Notes: generated by a model not told the origin, from the letters alone. Shown: positions 48,543 to 60,518, counted from the first letter of the stretch. The stretch: 64,000 nucleotides of DNA from Pseudomonas sp. VD-NE ins (GCF_031882575.1 NZ_CP134772.1:390001-454000), one strand, 5' to 3'. Made by a program: numbers and translations.

Positions 48543-49108
48543 TGGCGCGGATCAACCTCCTGCCCTGGCGCGAAGAGCGTCGCGAAGAGCGGCGCAAACG
48601 CTTTCTGCTGGCCTTGATCGGCGTGGTGGTCGGCTCGGTGGGCGCGGTGCTGATTGCCGATCAGGTCATCAGCGCGGCCATCGAGCGGCAAGTGGCGCGC
48701 AACGACTACATCGGCAAGCAGATCGCCGTGGTCGACGAACGGATCAAACAGATCAGCGATCTCAAGGCGCGCCGCCAGCAACTGGTCGAACGCATGCGCA
48801 TCATCCAGGACTTGCAGGGCAACCGGCAGATCAGCGGGCGGATCTTCGATCAACTGGCACGCACGCTGCCGGACGGGGTGTATTTCACCGACGTGAAGAT
48901 GGTTGGCAAGACACTGTCGATCAGTGGCGCCGCAGAATCGAACAACCGGGTCTCCGAGCTGATGCGCAATCTGGATGCCTCCGACTGGTTCGACGCACCG
49001 AGCCTCAATGAGGTGAAAGCGACGACCGCAGGTCAAGTGGATCAGGCCAACACGTTTGAACTGACCGTGCGGCAGACCCAGCCACGCACCTTGGAGGACG
49101 AGCAATGA
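48542..49108 (+). CDS. pilN: type IV pilus assembly protein PilN
   Basis: A 188-residue bitopic protein. The conserved cytoplasmic tail INLLPWREERR (residues 4-14) binds PilM. One membrane helix (about 22-43) follows, then a coiled coil and a small ferredoxin-like periplasmic domain that pairs with PilO. It overlaps pilO by four bases. Confidence 0.95.
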
Positions 49109-49728
49109 AGCCGTCCGAATGGCTGGAAAGTCTGCGCGACATCGATTTCAACGACCTCGATACCAGCAACATCGGCTCGTGGCCGGCGGCAGTGAAAGCC
49201 ATCGCCGGGGCGCTGTTGATGGTGCTGGTATTGGCGCTCGGCTATAACTTTTTTATCAGTGATGTGGAGAGCCAGCTGGAGGCCAAACGCGAAGAAGAGG
49301 CCACGCTCAAGGAGCAGTTCGCCAGCAAGGCGCGGCTGTCAGCCAACCTTGAGCTGTACACCCAGCAAATGAAGGAGATGGAAAACACCTTCGGCGTGTT
49401 GTTGCGGCAATTGCCCAGTGACACCGAGGTGCCGGGCCTGCTCGAGGACATCACCCGTACTGGTCTGGGCAGTGGCCTGGAGTTCGAAGAGATCAAGCTG
49501 CTGCCGGAGGTCACTCAGCAGTTTTATATCGAACTGCCGATCCAGATCACCGTCACCGGCGCCTATCACGACCTTGCTACCTTCGTCAGTGGCGTGGCGG
49601 GGCTGCCGCGCATCGTTACCTTGCATGACTTCGAACTCGCTCCTGCCGATAAAGAGGGTGGGCCGAAGCTGCGCATGAGCATCCTTGCCAAGACCTACCG
49701 GTATAACGACAAGGGGCTGCAGAAATGA
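49105..49728 (+). CDS. pilO: type IV pilus assembly protein PilO
   Basis: A 207-residue inner-membrane protein with one helix (about 34-52), a coiled coil (ESQLEAKREEEATLKEQF) and a periplasmic domain that forms heterodimers with PilN and binds PilP. It overlaps pilN and pilP by four bases on each side, as expected of subunits made in fixed ratio. Confidence 0.95.
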   Translation: MKPSEWLESLRDIDFNDLDTSNIGSWPAAVKAIAGALLMVLVLALGYNFFISDVESQLEAKREEEATLKEQFASKARLSANLELYTQQMKEMENTFGVLLRQLPSDTEVPGLLEDITRTGLGSGLEFEEIKLLPEVTQQFYIELPIQITVTGAYHDLATFVSGVAGLPRIVTLHDFELAPADKEGGPKLRMSILAKTYRYNDKGLQK

Positions 49729-50252
49729 GCCCGATTCGTTGCATCGCGTTGTCGATGACGCTGCTCGCGTTGAATGGTTGTGGTGGCAGCGATGACTTCA
49801 GCGATCTTGATGCCTACATGAATGAAGTACGCCTGCGCCCGGCAGGCAAGATTGAACCAACCCCGACATTCCGGTCTTACCCGACATTCACTTACAGCGC
49901 GGCCAACCTGCGCAGTCCGTTCTCGCGCCAGGTGCGTGTCGATCTGGCCGGGCAGAAACATGGCTCGCGCAACGTCAAGCCCGACCCCAATCGGGTCAAG
50001 CAATACCTCGAAGGTTTCAACATCGAGCAGTTCGAGATGGTCGGCACGATTGCCAATGCTTCCGGCTCCTTCGCGCTGCTGCGCGGTGCTGGCGGCGTGC
50101 ATCGATTGAAAGTCGGCGATTACCTGGGGCGCAACGACGGTCGCATCGTCGCCATCAGCGCCACCCAGGTCGATGTGGTCGAGATCGTTCCCGACGGCGA
50201 AGGCGCCTGGCTGGAGCGTCCGCGCACCATTCCTTTGAAAGAGCACTCATAG
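49725..50252 (+). CDS. pilP: type IV pilus lipoprotein PilP
   Basis: A 175-residue lipoprotein with a signal peptide ending in the lipobox LNGC (Cys19). The C-terminal part is the HR domain (MVGTIANASGSFALLRGAGGVHRLKVGDYLG) that contacts the PilQ secretin and links the inner-membrane PilMNO complex to the outer membrane. pilQ starts 13 bases downstream. Confidence 0.95.
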   Translation: MSPIRCIALSMTLLALNGCGGSDDFSDLDAYMNEVRLRPAGKIEPTPTFRSYPTFTYSAANLRSPFSRQVRVDLAGQKHGSRNVKPDPNRVKQYLEGFNIEQFEMVGTIANASGSFALLRGAGGVHRLKVGDYLGRNDGRIVAISATQVDVVEIVPDGEGAWLERPRTIPLKEHS

Positions 50253-50265
50253 TGGAAGTCGAACA

Positions 50266-52344
50266 ATGAACAGGATTTTCTCCACCCTCGGTTTTTCGCT
50301 ATGGATAGCGCTGATGTCGCCGATGGTACTCGCGGCCAATCTGAAGACGCTGGACGTGGCGGCATTGCCGGGTGATCGCGTCGAGCTGAAGTTGTCGTTC
50401 GACGGCCCGCCGCCACAACCCAAGGGCTACACCACCGAATCGCCGGCACGGATTGCGCTGGACCTGCCCGGTGTCGCCAGTCAGTTGCCCAACAAGAACC
50501 TCGATCTGGGTAGTGGCAATGCGCGCACGGCCACGGTGGTTGAGGCCAAGGAGCGGACGCGGCTGATTGTCAGCCTGACGCAGCTCGCGCCTTACAGCAC
50601 GCGGGTCGAGGGCAATAATCTGTTCGTAGTGGTCGGTCAGGGCGCACCGGCACCCGTGTCGCGTCCTGCTGCCGTTGCGCCGCGCGTTACCGCTAAAGCG
50701 CCTGCGCCCGCCAGGGCATTTGTGCCGAAAACCCGGGCGATTCGCGGTGTGGACTTCCAGCGCGGTACGGCAGGTGAAGGCAATGTCGTCATCGACCTGT
50801 CTGACCCGACCATCGCTCCGGATATCCAGGAGCATGACGGCAAGATCATCCTCAGCTTCGCCCGCACGCAATTGCCGGAAAAGCTGCGCGTACGCCTCGA
50901 CGTCAAGGATTTCGCCACACCGGTGCAATTCGTCAATGCCGGAGTGAGCGCTGATCGCACGGTTATTACCGTTGAACCCAGTGGCACCTACGAGTACTCC
51001 ACCTTCCAGACCGACAACAAACTGACCGTCAGCATCCGGCCGATGACCGTCGATGATCTGCAAAAGCGTAACGCAGATCGTCAGGCTTACGTCGGCGAAA
51101 AGCTCTCGCTGAATTTTCAGGACATTGATGTGCGCTCGGTGCTGCAACTGATCGCCGACTTCACCAACCTCAACCTGGTCGCCAGCGATACGGTGCAGGG
51201 TGGCATCACTTTGCGTCTGCAAAACGTGCCGTGGGATCAGGCGCTGGATCTGGTGTTGAAAACCAAAGGCCTGGATAAACGCAAGATCGGCAATGTGCTG
51301 CTGGTGGCGCCGGCCGATGAAATCGCTGCCCGCGAGCGCCAGGAACTGGAGTCGCAGAAGCAGATCGCCGAACTGGCGCCGTTGCGCCGCGAGCTGTTGC
51401 AGGTGAACTACGCCAAAGCCGCGGACATTGCCAAGCTGTTTCAGTCGGTGACCAGTGCCGAGGCGAAAATCGACGAACGCGGTTCGATTACAGTGGATGA
51501 GCGGACCAATAACATCATTGCCTATCAGACGCAGGATCGACTCGATGAGCTGCGGCGGATCGTGGCGCAACTGGATATTCCGGTGCGTCAGGTGATGATC
51601 GAAGCGCGAATTGTCGAAGCCAACGTCGATTACGACAAAAGCCTCGGCGTGCGCTGGGGCGGCTCGATCCAGAACAAGGGCAACTGGAACGCTTCCGGGG
51701 TCAACGGTTCATCGACGACCATCGGCACGCCGGGCAGCACCAGCACCAACTCGCCGTTCGTCGACATGGGCACAGTGGGCAATACCTCAGGGATCGGCAT
51801 CGCTTTCATCACCGACAACGTGCTGCTCGATCTAGAGCTGACCGCGATGGAGAAGACCGGTAACGGCGAAATCGTCTCGCAGCCGAAGGTGGTCACCTCC
51901 GACAAGGAAACCGCAAAAATCCTCAAAGGCACCGAGATTCCGTATCAGGAAGCCAGTTCCAGTGGCGCGACGTCGGTGTCGTTCAAGGAGGCTTCGCTGT
52001 CGCTGGAAGTCACCCCGCAGATCACCCCCGACAACCGCATCATCATGGAGGTCAAAGTCACCAAGGACGAACCGGATTACCTGAACAAAGTGCAGGATGT
52101 GCCGCCGATCAAGAAAAACGAGGTCAACGCCAAGGTGCTGGTCAACGACGGCGAAACCATCGTGATTGGCGGTGTTTTCTCAAATACTCAAAGCAAGGTC
52201 GTAGATAAGGTGCCATTTCTTGGCGATGTGCCGTATCTTGGCCGCCTTTTCCGGCGTGATGTGGTTTCGGAGAAAAAATCCGAGCTGCTGGTATTTCTCA
52301 CACCACGTATCATGAATAACCAGGCGATTGCTGTGAGTCGTTGA
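50266..52344 (+). CDS. pilQ: type IV pilus secretin PilQ
   Basis: A 692-residue outer-membrane secretin through which the pilus exits. A signal peptide of about 23 residues is followed by two peptidoglycan-binding AMIN domains (about 30-130 and 150-255), an STN/N0 domain ([22 protein letters not shown]), an N1 domain, and the secretin core ending with [22 protein letters not shown] precedes the ATG. aroK begins four bases after the stop codon, so pilus and shikimate genes probably share a message. Confidence 0.96.
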   Translation: MNRIFSTLGFSLWIALMSPMVLAANLKTLDVAALPGDRVELKLSFDGPPPQPKGYTTESPARIALDLPGVASQLPNKNLDLGSGNARTATVVEAKERTRLIVSLTQLAPYSTRVEGNNLFVVVGQGAPAPVSRPAAVAPRVTAKAPAPARAFVPKTRAIRGVDFQRGTAGEGNVVIDLSDPTIAPDIQEHDGKIILSFARTQLPEKLRVRLDVKDFATPVQFVNAGVSADRTVITVEPSGTYEYSTFQTDNKLTVSIRPMTVDDLQKRNADRQAYVGEKLSLNFQDIDVRSVLQLIADFTNLNLVASDTVQGGITLRLQNVPWDQALDLVLKTKGLDKRKIGNVLLVAPADEIAARERQELESQKQIAELAPLRRELLQVNYAKAADIAKLFQSVTSAEAKIDERGSITVDERTNNIIAYQTQDRLDELRRIVAQLDIPVRQVMIEARIVEANVDYDKSLGVRWGGSIQNKGNWNASGVNGSSTTIGTPGSTSTNSPFVDMGTVGNTSGIGIAFITDNVLLDLELTAMEKTGNGEIVSQPKVVTSDKETAKILKGTEIPYQEASSSGATSVSFKEASLSLEVTPQITPDNRIIMEVKVTKDEPDYLNKVQDVPPIKKNEVNAKVLVNDGETIVIGGVFSNTQSKVVDKVPFLGDVPYLGRLFRRDVVSEKKSELLVFLTPRIMNNQAIAVSR

Positions 52345-52348
52345 TTCT

Positions 52349-52867
52349 GTGCGAAATTTGATTCTTGTAGGACCGATGGGCGCTGGCAAAAGCACCATCG
52401 GCCGGTTGCTGGCCAAAGAGCTGCGCCTGCCGTTCAAAGATTCCGACAAGGAAATTGAACTGCGCACGGGCGCCAATATCCCGTGGATCTTCGACAAGGA
52501 AGGCGAACCCGGCTTTCGTGACCGTGAGCAGGCGATGATTGCCGAGCTGTGTGCGTTCGATGGCGTGGTGTTGGCGACCGGCGGTGGCGCAGTCATGCGC
52601 GATGCCAATCGCAAGGCCCTGCATGAGGGTGGGCGAGTGGTGTATCTGCACGCCTCCGTCGAACAGCAGGTCGGGCGCACGGCTCGCGACCGCAATCGAC
52701 CGTTGCTGCGCACTGCCAATCCGGAGAAAACCCTGCGCGACCTGCTGGCGATCCGCGATCCGCTCTATCGGGAAATCGCCGATCTGGTGGTGGAAACCGA
52801 CGAACGGCCGCCACGCATGGTCGTGCTCGATATTCTCGATCGTCTGGCGCAGTTGCCTCCCCGTTAA
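52349..52867 (+). CDS. aroK: shikimate kinase
   Basis: Phosphorylates shikimate in the pathway to aromatic amino acids. The 172-residue P-loop kinase shows GPMGAGKST (residues 8-16), FKDSDKEIE (shikimate-binding Asp), GGGAV and RDRNRPLLR in the lid. The start codon is GTG. It lies directly behind pilQ, an arrangement found across gammaproteobacteria. Confidence 0.96.
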   Translation: MRNLILVGPMGAGKSTIGRLLAKELRLPFKDSDKEIELRTGANIPWIFDKEGEPGFRDREQAMIAELCAFDGVVLATGGGAVMRDANRKALHEGGRVVYLHASVEQQVGRTARDRNRPLLRTANPEKTLRDLLAIRDPLYREIADLVVETDERPPRMVVLDILDRLAQLPPR

Positions 52868-53019
52868 AGCATCGCTCGAAATGCGCTATCCTCGGCGTCC
52901 TGTCACAGCCCGCCGAGGTTGTGGCGGATGGCGGGCGAGCGGCGTCATACCCGCTATAGGCCGCAGATAACCAATAATTCAGGGCAGGACGCCTGCTTCC
53001 ATCTTCACTGTGGGGACAC

Positions 53020-54120
53020 ATGCAGACACTCAAGGTCGATCTAGGCGAGCGCAGCTACCCGATTCATATTGGCGAAGGTTTGTTGGATCAGTCCGAGTTG
53101 CTGGCACCGCATATCCATGGGCGGCAGGTGGCAATCATCTCCAACGAGACCGTTGCGCCGCTCTATCTCGAACGTCTGACTCGCAGCCTGGCGCAGTACT
53201 CGGTGATCTCCGTGGTGCTGCCGGACGGCGAAGCCTTCAAGAACTGGGAAACCCTGCAACTGATCTTCGACGGTCTGCTGACCGCCCGTCATGATCGCCG
53301 TACCACCGTGATCGCCCTCGGCGGCGGTGTGATCGGCGACATGGCCGGTTTCGCCGCTGCCTGCTACCAGCGCGGCGTCGACTTCATCCAGATTCCCACA
53401 ACATTGCTGTCCCAGGTCGATTCGTCGGTGGGCGGCAAGACCGGCATCAATCACCCGCTGGGCAAGAACATGGTCGGCGCGTTCTATCAGCCGAACGTGG
53501 TGCTGATCGATACCGCGTCGCTGAAAACCCTGCCAGAGCGCGAGCTGTCCGCCGGTCTGGCCGAAGTCATCAAGTACGGGCTGATCTGCGACGAGCCGTT
53601 CCTGACCTGGCTCGAAGACAACGTCGACGCCCTGCGCGCACTGGACCAGAAGGCCCTGACTTACGCCATCGAGCGTTCCTGCGCAGCCAAGGCTGCGGTG
53701 GTCGGTGCCGATGAGAAGGAAACCGGTGTGCGCGCCACGCTCAACCTTGGCCACACCTTCGGCCACGCCATCGAGACCCACATGGGCTATGGTGTCTGGT
53801 TGCACGGGGAAGCGGTCGCGGCTGGCACGGTGATGGCGCTGGAGATGTCCGCGCGTCTGGGCTGGATCAGTGAGCAGGAGCGTGATCGCGGTATTCGTCT
53901 GTTCCAGCGCGCCGGCCTGCCGGTGGTGCCGCCGACGGAAATGACCGAAGCCGATTTTCTTCAACACATGGCAATCGACAAAAAAGTGATCGACGGTCGT
54001 CTGCGCCTGGTGCTGCTGCGCCGGATGGGCGAAGCGGTAGTGACCGACGATTATCCGAAAGAGGTTCTACAGGCCACGCTGGGAGCGGATTACCGCGCCC
54101 TGGCTCAGCTTAAAGGTTAA
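53020..54120 (+). CDS. aroB: 3-dehydroquinate synthase
   Basis: Makes 3-dehydroquinate from DAHP, the second shikimate step, using NAD and a metal. The 366-residue protein shows [33 protein letters not shown], and the metal His residues in [11 protein letters not shown] and WLHGEAV. A 152-bp gap before it contains TTAAAG, 17 bases, TATCCT (52864-52892), a possible own promoter. The start follows TGGGGAC. Confidence 0.96.
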   Translation: MQTLKVDLGERSYPIHIGEGLLDQSELLAPHIHGRQVAIISNETVAPLYLERLTRSLAQYSVISVVLPDGEAFKNWETLQLIFDGLLTARHDRRTTVIALGGGVIGDMAGFAAACYQRGVDFIQIPTTLLSQVDSSVGGKTGINHPLGKNMVGAFYQPNVVLIDTASLKTLPERELSAGLAEVIKYGLICDEPFLTWLEDNVDALRALDQKALTYAIERSCAAKAAVVGADEKETGVRATLNLGHTFGHAIETHMGYGVWLHGEAVAAGTVMALEMSARLGWISEQERDRGIRLFQRAGLPVVPPTEMTEADFLQHMAIDKKVIDGRLRLVLLRRMGEAVVTDDYPKEVLQATLGADYRALAQLKG

Positions 54121-54130
54121 TAAGATTCCG

Positions 54131-55723
54131 ATGACTAGTTTGCATGCCGACGAGGCGTTCCTCGGCCATTTCCAGTTAAGTCACGACCCGTTCGCGCCAC
54201 GCGTTCCGGGTTTCAAGTTCTTCCCGGCCCAGCGCAAACCGGTGCTGGGTCAATTGCATCATCTGGCGCGCTATAGCCAGTTGCTGCTGGTGGTCACCGG
54301 GCCGCAAGGCAGCGGCAAGACGCTGCTGCGTCAGGCGCTGGTCGCCAGCACCAACAAGCAGTCGGTACAGAGCGTGGTGGTTTCCGCCCGTGGTGCCGGT
54401 GATGCCGCTGGCGTGCTGCGCCAGGTGGCGCAGGCGCTGAACGTCGCTCAGGCCGAAGTTGGCGCGATTCTGGATCAAGTGGTGCAACTCGCACTGACCG
54501 GCCAGGAAGTCTATCTGTTGGTGGACGACGCCGAGCAGCTCGATGAATCCGCCCTTGAAGCGCTGATGGCGCTGGGTGCCGGCGCACCGGAAGGTCGCCC
54601 GCACGTGTTCCTGTTCGGTGAGTCGTCGCTGATCGCTCAGCTCGAGGCTTTGCACCTTGAGGAAGAGCGTTTCCACGTCATCGAGTTGCAGCCGTACACC
54701 GAAGAAGAGACCCGCGAATATCTCGACCAACGGCTCGAAGGTGCGGGCCGGGGTGTCGAACTTTTCAGCGCAGATCAGATCTCTGATATTCACGAAAGTG
54801 CCGAGGGTTGGCCGGGCAACATCAACCAGGTCGCTCGCGATGCTCTGATCGAAGTCATGATTGCCAGCCGCTCTGCGGTCAAGCGTCCAAGTATGGGGTT
54901 CAACATGCCGAAGAAACACGTATTGGCCATTTCTGCCGTCGTTGTGGTCGCGGTCGCCGCCGCCTGGCTGATGCCGGGTCGCAACAAGGCGCCGACCACC
55001 GGTGCACCGGCCAATGAGCAGGCACAGTTGCCATTGGGCCAGGGCGCAGCCAATGGCGGCGCGCCGAACGTCGAGTTCGCCGGTAATACACAGCCGATGC
55101 CGCTGCCGCTGGTCGGCAACTCGCAACCGGTGATGCGCGGCCCGCTGGCCGAAGCGGCCGGTGGCATTACCGAAGGCGACGATGGCGTGCCGCTGGAAGG
55201 TTCCAGCGCTACTCCGCCAACCGTGACCACTTCCGCGCCACCTGCGGGCGTTCCGGCCGGTCCTGCGCCGACTCCGGTTCCGTTGCCAGCCGCCAAGCCG
55301 ACGCCGGCGCCGACGCAAGTTGCCACCGCCAAGCCTGCTCCGGCAGCGCCAGCGGCGAAACCGGCTCCAGCGCCGGCCAAGCCAGTGGCTGCCGCCAAAC
55401 CGGCCGAGAAGCCGGCGACCGTCGCCAAGGCTGCCGGTGGCAGCTGGTACGCCGGCCAGCCGACCGGCAACTACGTGGTGCAGATCCTCGGCACCAGCTC
55501 CGAAGCCACTGCGCAAAACTTCGTCAAAGAGCAGGGCGGCGAGTACCGTTATTTCAAGAAAGTCCTCAACGGCAAACCGCTTTACGTGATCACCTACGGC
55601 AACTTTGCCAATCGTGATGCGGCCGTTTCTGCCATCAAGGCCTTGCCAGCGAAGGTTCAGGCTGGTAAACCTTGGCCTCGCACTGTCGCCAGCGTCCAAC
55701 AGGAACTGGCAACAACTCGCTGA
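54131..55723 (+). CDS. AAA ATPase with C-terminal SPOR domain (DamX-like)
   Basis: A 530-residue protein in three parts. Residues 1 to about 245 are an ExeA-type AAA ATPase: Walker A GPQGSGKT (57-64) and Walker B YLLVDDAEQ (128-136). A single membrane helix follows at about 263-281, then a long Pro/Ala/Lys-rich periplasmic linker, and a SPOR domain at about 445-525 (NYVVQILGTSSEATAQNF). This matches DamX, a septal-ring protein, and its position after aroB is the same as damX in enterics. The order puts the ATPase inside the cell and the SPOR domain outside. It starts ten bases after aroB. Confidence 0.88.
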   Translation: MTSLHADEAFLGHFQLSHDPFAPRVPGFKFFPAQRKPVLGQLHHLARYSQLLLVVTGPQGSGKTLLRQALVASTNKQSVQSVVVSARGAGDAAGVLRQVAQALNVAQAEVGAILDQVVQLALTGQEVYLLVDDAEQLDESALEALMALGAGAPEGRPHVFLFGESSLIAQLEALHLEEERFHVIELQPYTEEETREYLDQRLEGAGRGVELFSADQISDIHESAEGWPGNINQVARDALIEVMIASRSAVKRPSMGFNMPKKHVLAISAVVVVAVAAAWLMPGRNKAPTTGAPANEQAQLPLGQGAANGGAPNVEFAGNTQPMPLPLVGNSQPVMRGPLAEAAGGITEGDDGVPLEGSSATPPTVTTSAPPAGVPAGPAPTPVPLPAAKPTPAPTQVATAKPAPAAPAAKPAPAPAKPVAAAKPAEKPATVAKAAGGSWYAGQPTGNYVVQILGTSSEATAQNFVKEQGGEYRYFKKVLNGKPLYVITYGNFANRDAAVSAIKALPAKVQAGKPWPRTVASVQQELATTR

Positions 55724-55729
55724 AGATTC

Positions 55730-55750
55730 GGCGGCCTTACCCAGGCCGCC
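55730..55750 (+). terminator. hairpin after the DamX-like gene
   Basis: GGCGGCCT (55730-55737) and AGGCCGCC (55743-55750) form a perfect 8-bp stem with a 5-base loop, six bases after the stop codon. No T run follows, so it may act as a 3' end stabiliser or weak terminator. Confidence 0.55.
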
Positions 55751-55900
55751 TCTCCAAGCACCTCAAAATTTCTACGAGTGCGCGCTTCCTTCCAGGTCGC
55801 GTGCCTTGTGGTGTCTGCGTCACAGTAGTCTTTGAGTCGTTGCGGTCAAAATTAAAAAAGTTTTGACTAGCACAGCAGATCGCTTTAAACCTTTCACAAA

Positions 55901-55963
55901 TGCGACATGAATTTGCGACATTTCGTCGTCAAATTTGTGAGCCTCTGTGTCGCTGTGTACAAT
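55901..55963 (+). promoter_or_regulatory. gltB promoter with upstream palindrome
   Basis: TTGTGA (55935-55940), a 17-base spacer and TACAAT (55958-55963) make a good sigma-70 promoter 110 bases before gltB. Directly upstream are TGCGACAT twice (55901 and 55914, 13 bases apart) and an imperfect palindrome TTTGCGAC-ATTTC-GTCGtCAAA (55912-55933). The rest of the 349-bp gap (55724-56072) is AT-richer than its surroundings and has no gene. Confidence 0.6.
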
Positions 55964-56072
55964 GACCACCCTTTTGCCCCCGCCAAGCCGGCGTACGTTC
56001 GGCGCAGGACGCAAGTGGTTGAATTGAAAAGAAATTTGCCTCGAAAAGAGGCAGCCTGGTGAGAAAGTGTCT

Positions 56073-59000
56073 ATGAAAGCAGGTCTGTACCAACCAGATG
56101 AATTCAAGGATAACTGCGGTTTCGGCCTGATAGCCCACATGCAGGGCGAGCCCAGTCATACCCTTTTGCAAACGGCCATCGAGGCCCTGACCTGCATGAC
56201 CCACCGCGGTGGGATTAATGCCGACGGCAAGACCGGTGACGGTTGCGGTCTGCTGATTCAAAAGCCTGACGCGTTCCTGCGTGCCATTGCCCAGGAAACC
56301 TTCAGCGTCGAACTGCCCAAGCAATATGCCGTGGGTATGGTCTTCTTCAACCAGGATCCGGCCAAAGCCGAAGCCGCTCGCGAGAACATGAACCGCGAGA
56401 TCCTCGCTGAAGGCCTGCAACTGATCGGCTGGCGCAAAGTGCCGATCGACACCAGCGTCCTCGGCCGTCTGGCCCTTGAACGCCTGCCACAGATCGAGCA
56501 GGTGTACATCGGCGGCGAAGGCCTGAGCGATCAGGACATGGCCGTGAAGCTGTTCAGCGCACGTCGCCGTTCGTCGGTGGCCAACGCCGTCGACAGCGAC
56601 CACTACATTTGCAGCTTTTCGCACAAGACCATCATCTATAAAGGCCTGATGATGCCGGCCGATCTGGCCGCGTTCTATCCAGACCTGAGCGACGAGCGCC
56701 TGCAAACCGCGATCTGCGTATTCCACCAGCGCTTCTCGACCAACACCCTGCCGAAATGGCCGCTGGCTCAGCCATTCCGCTTCCTCGCCCACAACGGCGA
56801 GATCAACACCATCACCGGCAACCGTAACTGGGCACAGGCCCGTCGGACCAAGTTCACCAATGATCTGATGGATCTGGAAGAACTCGGCCCGCTGGTCAAC
56901 CGTGTCGGCTCCGACTCGTCGAGCATGGACAACATGCTCGAGCTGATGGTCACCGGTGGCATCGACCTGTTCCGTGGCGTGCGAATGATCATTCCGCCTG
57001 CGTGGCAGAACGTCGAAACCATGGACCCGGATCTGCGTGCGTTCTACGAGTACAACTCGATGCACATGGAGCCGTGGGACGGCCCGGCTGGCGTAGTAAT
57101 GACCGACGGTCGTTACGCGGTGTGCCTGCTCGACCGTAACGGTCTGCGTCCGGCGCGCTGGGTCACCACCACCAACGGTTTCATCACCCTCGCCTCGGAA
57201 ATCGGCGTGTGGGATTACAAGCCTGAAGACGTGATTGCCAAGGGCCGTGTCGGCCCTGGCCAGATCTTCGCGGTGGACACCGAAACCGGGCAGATCCTCG
57301 ACACCGATGCGATCGACAACCGTCTGAAGTCCCGTCATCCGTACAAGCAATGGTTGCGCAAGAATGCCCTGCGCATTCAGGCGACCATGGAAGACAACGA
57401 CCACGGTTCGGCGTTCTACGACGTCGATCAGCTCAAGCAATACATGAAGATGTATCAGGTCACGTTCGAAGAGCGCGATCAGGTGCTGCGTCCGCTCGGC
57501 GAACAGGGCTACGAAGCCGTTGGCTCGATGGGCGACGACACGCCGATGGCCGTGCTGTCGCAGCGCGTGCGCACGCCGTACGACTATTTCCGCCAGCAGT
57601 TCGCGCAGGTCACCAACCCGCCGATCGACCCGCTGCGTGAAGCGATCGTAATGTCGCTGGAAATCTGCCTCGGTGCCGAGCGCAACATTTTCCAGGAGTC
57701 GCCGGAACACGCTTCGCGCGTGATCCTCAGCTCGCCGGTCATCTCCCCGGCCAAGTGGCGCTCGCTGATGAACCTCGACCGCCCGGGTTTCGAGCGGCAG
57801 ATCATCGACCTCAACTACGACGAAAGCGTTGGCCTCGAAGCGGCGATCCGCAATGTCGCCGATCAGGCTGAAGAAGCCGTGCGCGGCGGGCGTACCCAGA
57901 TCGTCCTGAGCGACCGCCATATCGCCCCGGGCAAGCTGCCGATCCACGCCTCGCTGGCGACCGGTGCCGTGCACCACCGTCTGACCGAAAAAGGTCTGCG
58001 TTGCGATTCCAACATCCTCGTTGAAACCGCGACCGCCCGTGACCCGCATCACTTTGCGGTGCTGATCGGTTTCGGCGCCTCGGCGGTGTATCCGTTCCTG
58101 GCCTACGAAGTGCTGGGCGACCTGATCCGTACCGGTGAAGTGCTGGGCGACCTCTATGAGGTGTTCAAGAACTACCGCAAAGGCATCACCAAAGGTCTGC
58201 TGAAGATTCTGTCGAAGATGGGCATCTCGACCATCGCTTCGTACCGTGGTGCGCAGCTGTTCGAAGCCATTGGCCTGTCCGAAGAAGTCTGTGACCTGAG
58301 CTTCCGTGGCGTGCCAAGCCGCATCAAGGGTGCGCGTTTCGTCGACATCGAAGCCGAGCAGAAAGCACTCGCCACTGAAGCCTGGAGTCCGCGCAAGCCG
58401 ATCCAGCAGGGCGGTCTGCTGAAGTTCGTCCACGGTGGCGAATACCACGCCTACAACCCGGACGTGGTCAACACCCTGCAAGCCGCTGTGCAGCAGGGCG
58501 ACTACGCCAAGTTCAAGGAATACACCTCGCTGGTGGACAACCGTCCGGTGTCGATGATCCGCGACCTGTTCAAGGTCAAGACCCTCGATACGCCGCTGGA
58601 CATCAGTGAAATCGAGCCGCTGGAATCGGTGCTCAAGCGCTTCGACTCCGCCGGTATCTCGCTGGGCGCCCTGTCGCCGGAAGCTCACGAAGCCTTGGCC
58701 GAAGCCATGAACCGCCTCGGTGCGCGTTCCAACTCCGGCGAAGGTGGTGAAGACCCGGCGCGTTACGGCACCATCAAAAGCTCGAAAATCAAGCAGGTTG
58801 CGACTGGCCGCTTTGGTGTGACGCCGGAATATCTGGTCAACGCCGAAGTGCTGCAGATCAAGGTCGCGCAAGGCGCCAAGCCGGGCGAGGGCGGGCAACT
58901 GCCGGGCGGCAAAGTCAACGGGCTGATCGCCAAGCTGCGTTACGCAGTGCCGGGCGTAACCCTGATTTCGCCGCCGCCGCACCACGACATCTATTCGATC

Positions 59001-60518
59001 GAAGACTTGTCACAGCTGATTTTCGACTTGAAACAGGTCAACCCGAAGGCGCTGGTTTCGGTGAAACTGGTAGCTGAAGCAGGCGTCGGCACTATCGCCG
59101 CCGGTGTGGCCAAGGCCTATGCGGACTTGATCACCATCTCCGGCTATGACGGTGGCACCGGTGCTTCGCCGCTGACCTCGATCAAATACGCCGGCGCACC
59201 GTGGGAACTCGGCCTCGCCGAAACCCACCAGACCCTGCGCGGTAATGACCTGCGCGGCAAAGTCCGGGTGCAGACCGACGGCGGCCTGAAAACCGGTCTC
59301 GACGTGATCAAGGCTGCGATCCTCGGCGCCGAAAGCTTCGGCTTCGGTACTGCGCCAATGATCGCGCTGGGCTGCAAATACCTGCGTATCTGCCACCTGA
59401 ACAACTGCGCCACCGGCGTTGCGACCCAGAACGAGAAGCTGCGCAAGGATCACTACATCGGCACCGTCGACATGGTGGTGAATTTCTTCACCTACGTCGC
59501 CGAAGAAACCCGTGAGTGGCTGGCCAAGCTCGGCGTGCGCTCCCTCGAAGAGCTGATCGGTCGTACCGATCTGCTGGAAATCCTCGAAGGCCAGACCGCC
59601 AAGCAGAACCACCTCGATCTGACGCCGCTGTTGGGCAGCGATCACATCCCGGCGGACAAGCCACAGTTCTGCGGCGTTGAGCGCAACCCGCCGTTCGACC
59701 AAGGCCTGCTGGCCGAGAAAATGATCGAGATGGCCTCGTCGGCGATCAATGACATGAGCGGCGCCGAGTTCGATCTGGACATCTGCAACTGCGACCGTTC
59801 GATCGGCGCGCGGATCTCCGGCGAAATCGCCCGCAAGCACGGCAACCAGGGGATGGCGAAAGCGCCGATCACCTTCCGCTTCAAAGGCACTGCCGGTCAG
59901 AGCTTCGGCGTGTGGAACGCCGGCGGTCTGAACATGTACCTGGAAGGCGACGCCAACGACTACGTCGGCAAAGGCATGACCGGTGGCAAGCTGACCATCG
60001 TGCCGCCGAAGGGCAGCGTTTACAAAACTCAGGAAAGCGCCATCATCGGCAACACCTGCCTGTACGGCGCGACGGGCGGCAAGCTGTTTGCCGCCGGCAC
60101 CGCAGGCGAGCGTTTCGCCGTGCGCAACTCCGGTGCCCACACGGTTGTGGAAGGCACTGGCGATCACTGCTGTGAGTACATGACCGGTGGTTTTGTCTGC
60201 GTTCTGGGCAAGACCGGTTACAACTTCGGCTCTGGCATGACCGGTGGTTTCGCCTACGTGCTCGACCAGGACAACACCTTCGTTGACCGGGTCAACCACG
60301 AACTGGTGGAAATTCAGCGGATCAGCGGCGAGGCGATGGAAGCCTATCGCAGCCACCTGCAAAACGTGCTGAACGAGTACGTCGCGGAAACCGACAGCGA
60401 GTGGGGTCGTGAACTCGCCGAAAACCTCGATGACTACCTGCGCCGTTTCTGGCTGGTCAAACCGAAGGCGGCGAGTTTGAAATCTCTGCTCTCCAGTACT
60501 CGTGCGAGTCCGCAATAA
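56073..60518 (+). CDS. gltB: glutamate synthase (NADPH), large subunit
   Basis: Converts glutamine and 2-oxoglutarate into two glutamates, the main route of ammonia assimilation at low nitrogen. The protein has 1481 residues. Cys15 in DNCGFGL becomes the N-terminal nucleophile of the glutaminase domain after processing. The FMN-binding synthase domain follows ([10 protein letters not shown]), then the 3Fe-4S Cys cluster [15 protein letters not shown], and the C-terminal beta-helix with GXXGXXXG-like repeats. ATG at 56073 is chosen with GGTGAG nine bases upstream; GTG at 56067 is too near that site. gltD follows after a repeat. Confidence 0.96.
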   Translation: MKAGLYQPDEFKDNCGFGLIAHMQGEPSHTLLQTAIEALTCMTHRGGINADGKTGDGCGLLIQKPDAFLRAIAQETFSVELPKQYAVGMVFFNQDPAKAEAARENMNREILAEGLQLIGWRKVPIDTSVLGRLALERLPQIEQVYIGGEGLSDQDMAVKLFSARRRSSVANAVDSDHYICSFSHKTIIYKGLMMPADLAAFYPDLSDERLQTAICVFHQRFSTNTLPKWPLAQPFRFLAHNGEINTITGNRNWAQARRTKFTNDLMDLEELGPLVNRVGSDSSSMDNMLELMVTGGIDLFRGVRMIIPPAWQNVETMDPDLRAFYEYNSMHMEPWDGPAGVVMTDGRYAVCLLDRNGLRPARWVTTTNGFITLASEIGVWDYKPEDVIAKGRVGPGQIFAVDTETGQILDTDAIDNRLKSRHPYKQWLRKNALRIQATMEDNDHGSAFYDVDQLKQYMKMYQVTFEERDQVLRPLGEQGYEAVGSMGDDTPMAVLSQRVRTPYDYFRQQFAQVTNPPIDPLREAIVMSLEICLGAERNIFQESPEHASRVILSSPVISPAKWRSLMNLDRPGFERQIIDLNYDESVGLEAAIRNVADQAEEAVRGGRTQIVLSDRHIAPGKLPIHASLATGAVHHRLTEKGLRCDSNILVETATARDPHHFAVLIGFGASAVYPFLAYEVLGDLIRTGEVLGDLYEVFKNYRKGITKGLLKILSKMGISTIASYRGAQLFEAIGLSEEVCDLSFRGVPSRIKGARFVDIEAEQKALATEAWSPRKPIQQGGLLKFVHGGEYHAYNPDVVNTLQAAVQQGDYAKFKEYTSLVDNRPVSMIRDLFKVKTLDTPLDISEIEPLESVLKRFDSAGISLGALSPEAHEALAEAMNRLGARSNSGEGGEDPARYGTIKSSKIKQVATGRFGVTPEYLVNAEVLQIKVAQGAKPGEGGQLPGGKVNGLIAKLRYAVPGVTLISPPPHHDIYSIEDLSQLIFDLKQVNPKALVSVKLVAEAGVGTIAAGVAKAYADLITISGYDGGTGASPLTSIKYAGAPWELGLAETHQTLRGNDLRGKVRVQTDGGLKTGLDVIKAAILGAESFGFGTAPMIALGCKYLRICHLNNCATGVATQNEKLRKDHYIGTVDMVVNFFTYVAEETREWLAKLGVRSLEELIGRTDLLEILEGQTAKQNHLDLTPLLGSDHIPADKPQFCGVERNPPFDQGLLAEKMIEMASSAINDMSGAEFDLDICNCDRSIGARISGEIARKHGNQGMAKAPITFRFKGTAGQSFGVWNAGGLNMYLEGDANDYVGKGMTGGKLTIVPPKGSVYKTQESAIIGNTCLYGATGGKLFAAGTAGERFAVRNSGAHTVVEGTGDHCCEYMTGGFVCVLGKTGYNFGSGMTGGFAYVLDQDNTFVDRVNHELVEIQRISGEAMEAYRSHLQNVLNEYVAETDSEWGRELAENLDDYLRRFWLVKPKAASLKSLLSSTRASPQ

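Noticed and set aside
55929..58985. A 1018-codon open frame antisense to gltB
   Set aside because: It mirrors gltB in the complementary frame, has His/Arg/Gln-rich composition typical of GC-rich shadow frames and no recognisable domain.
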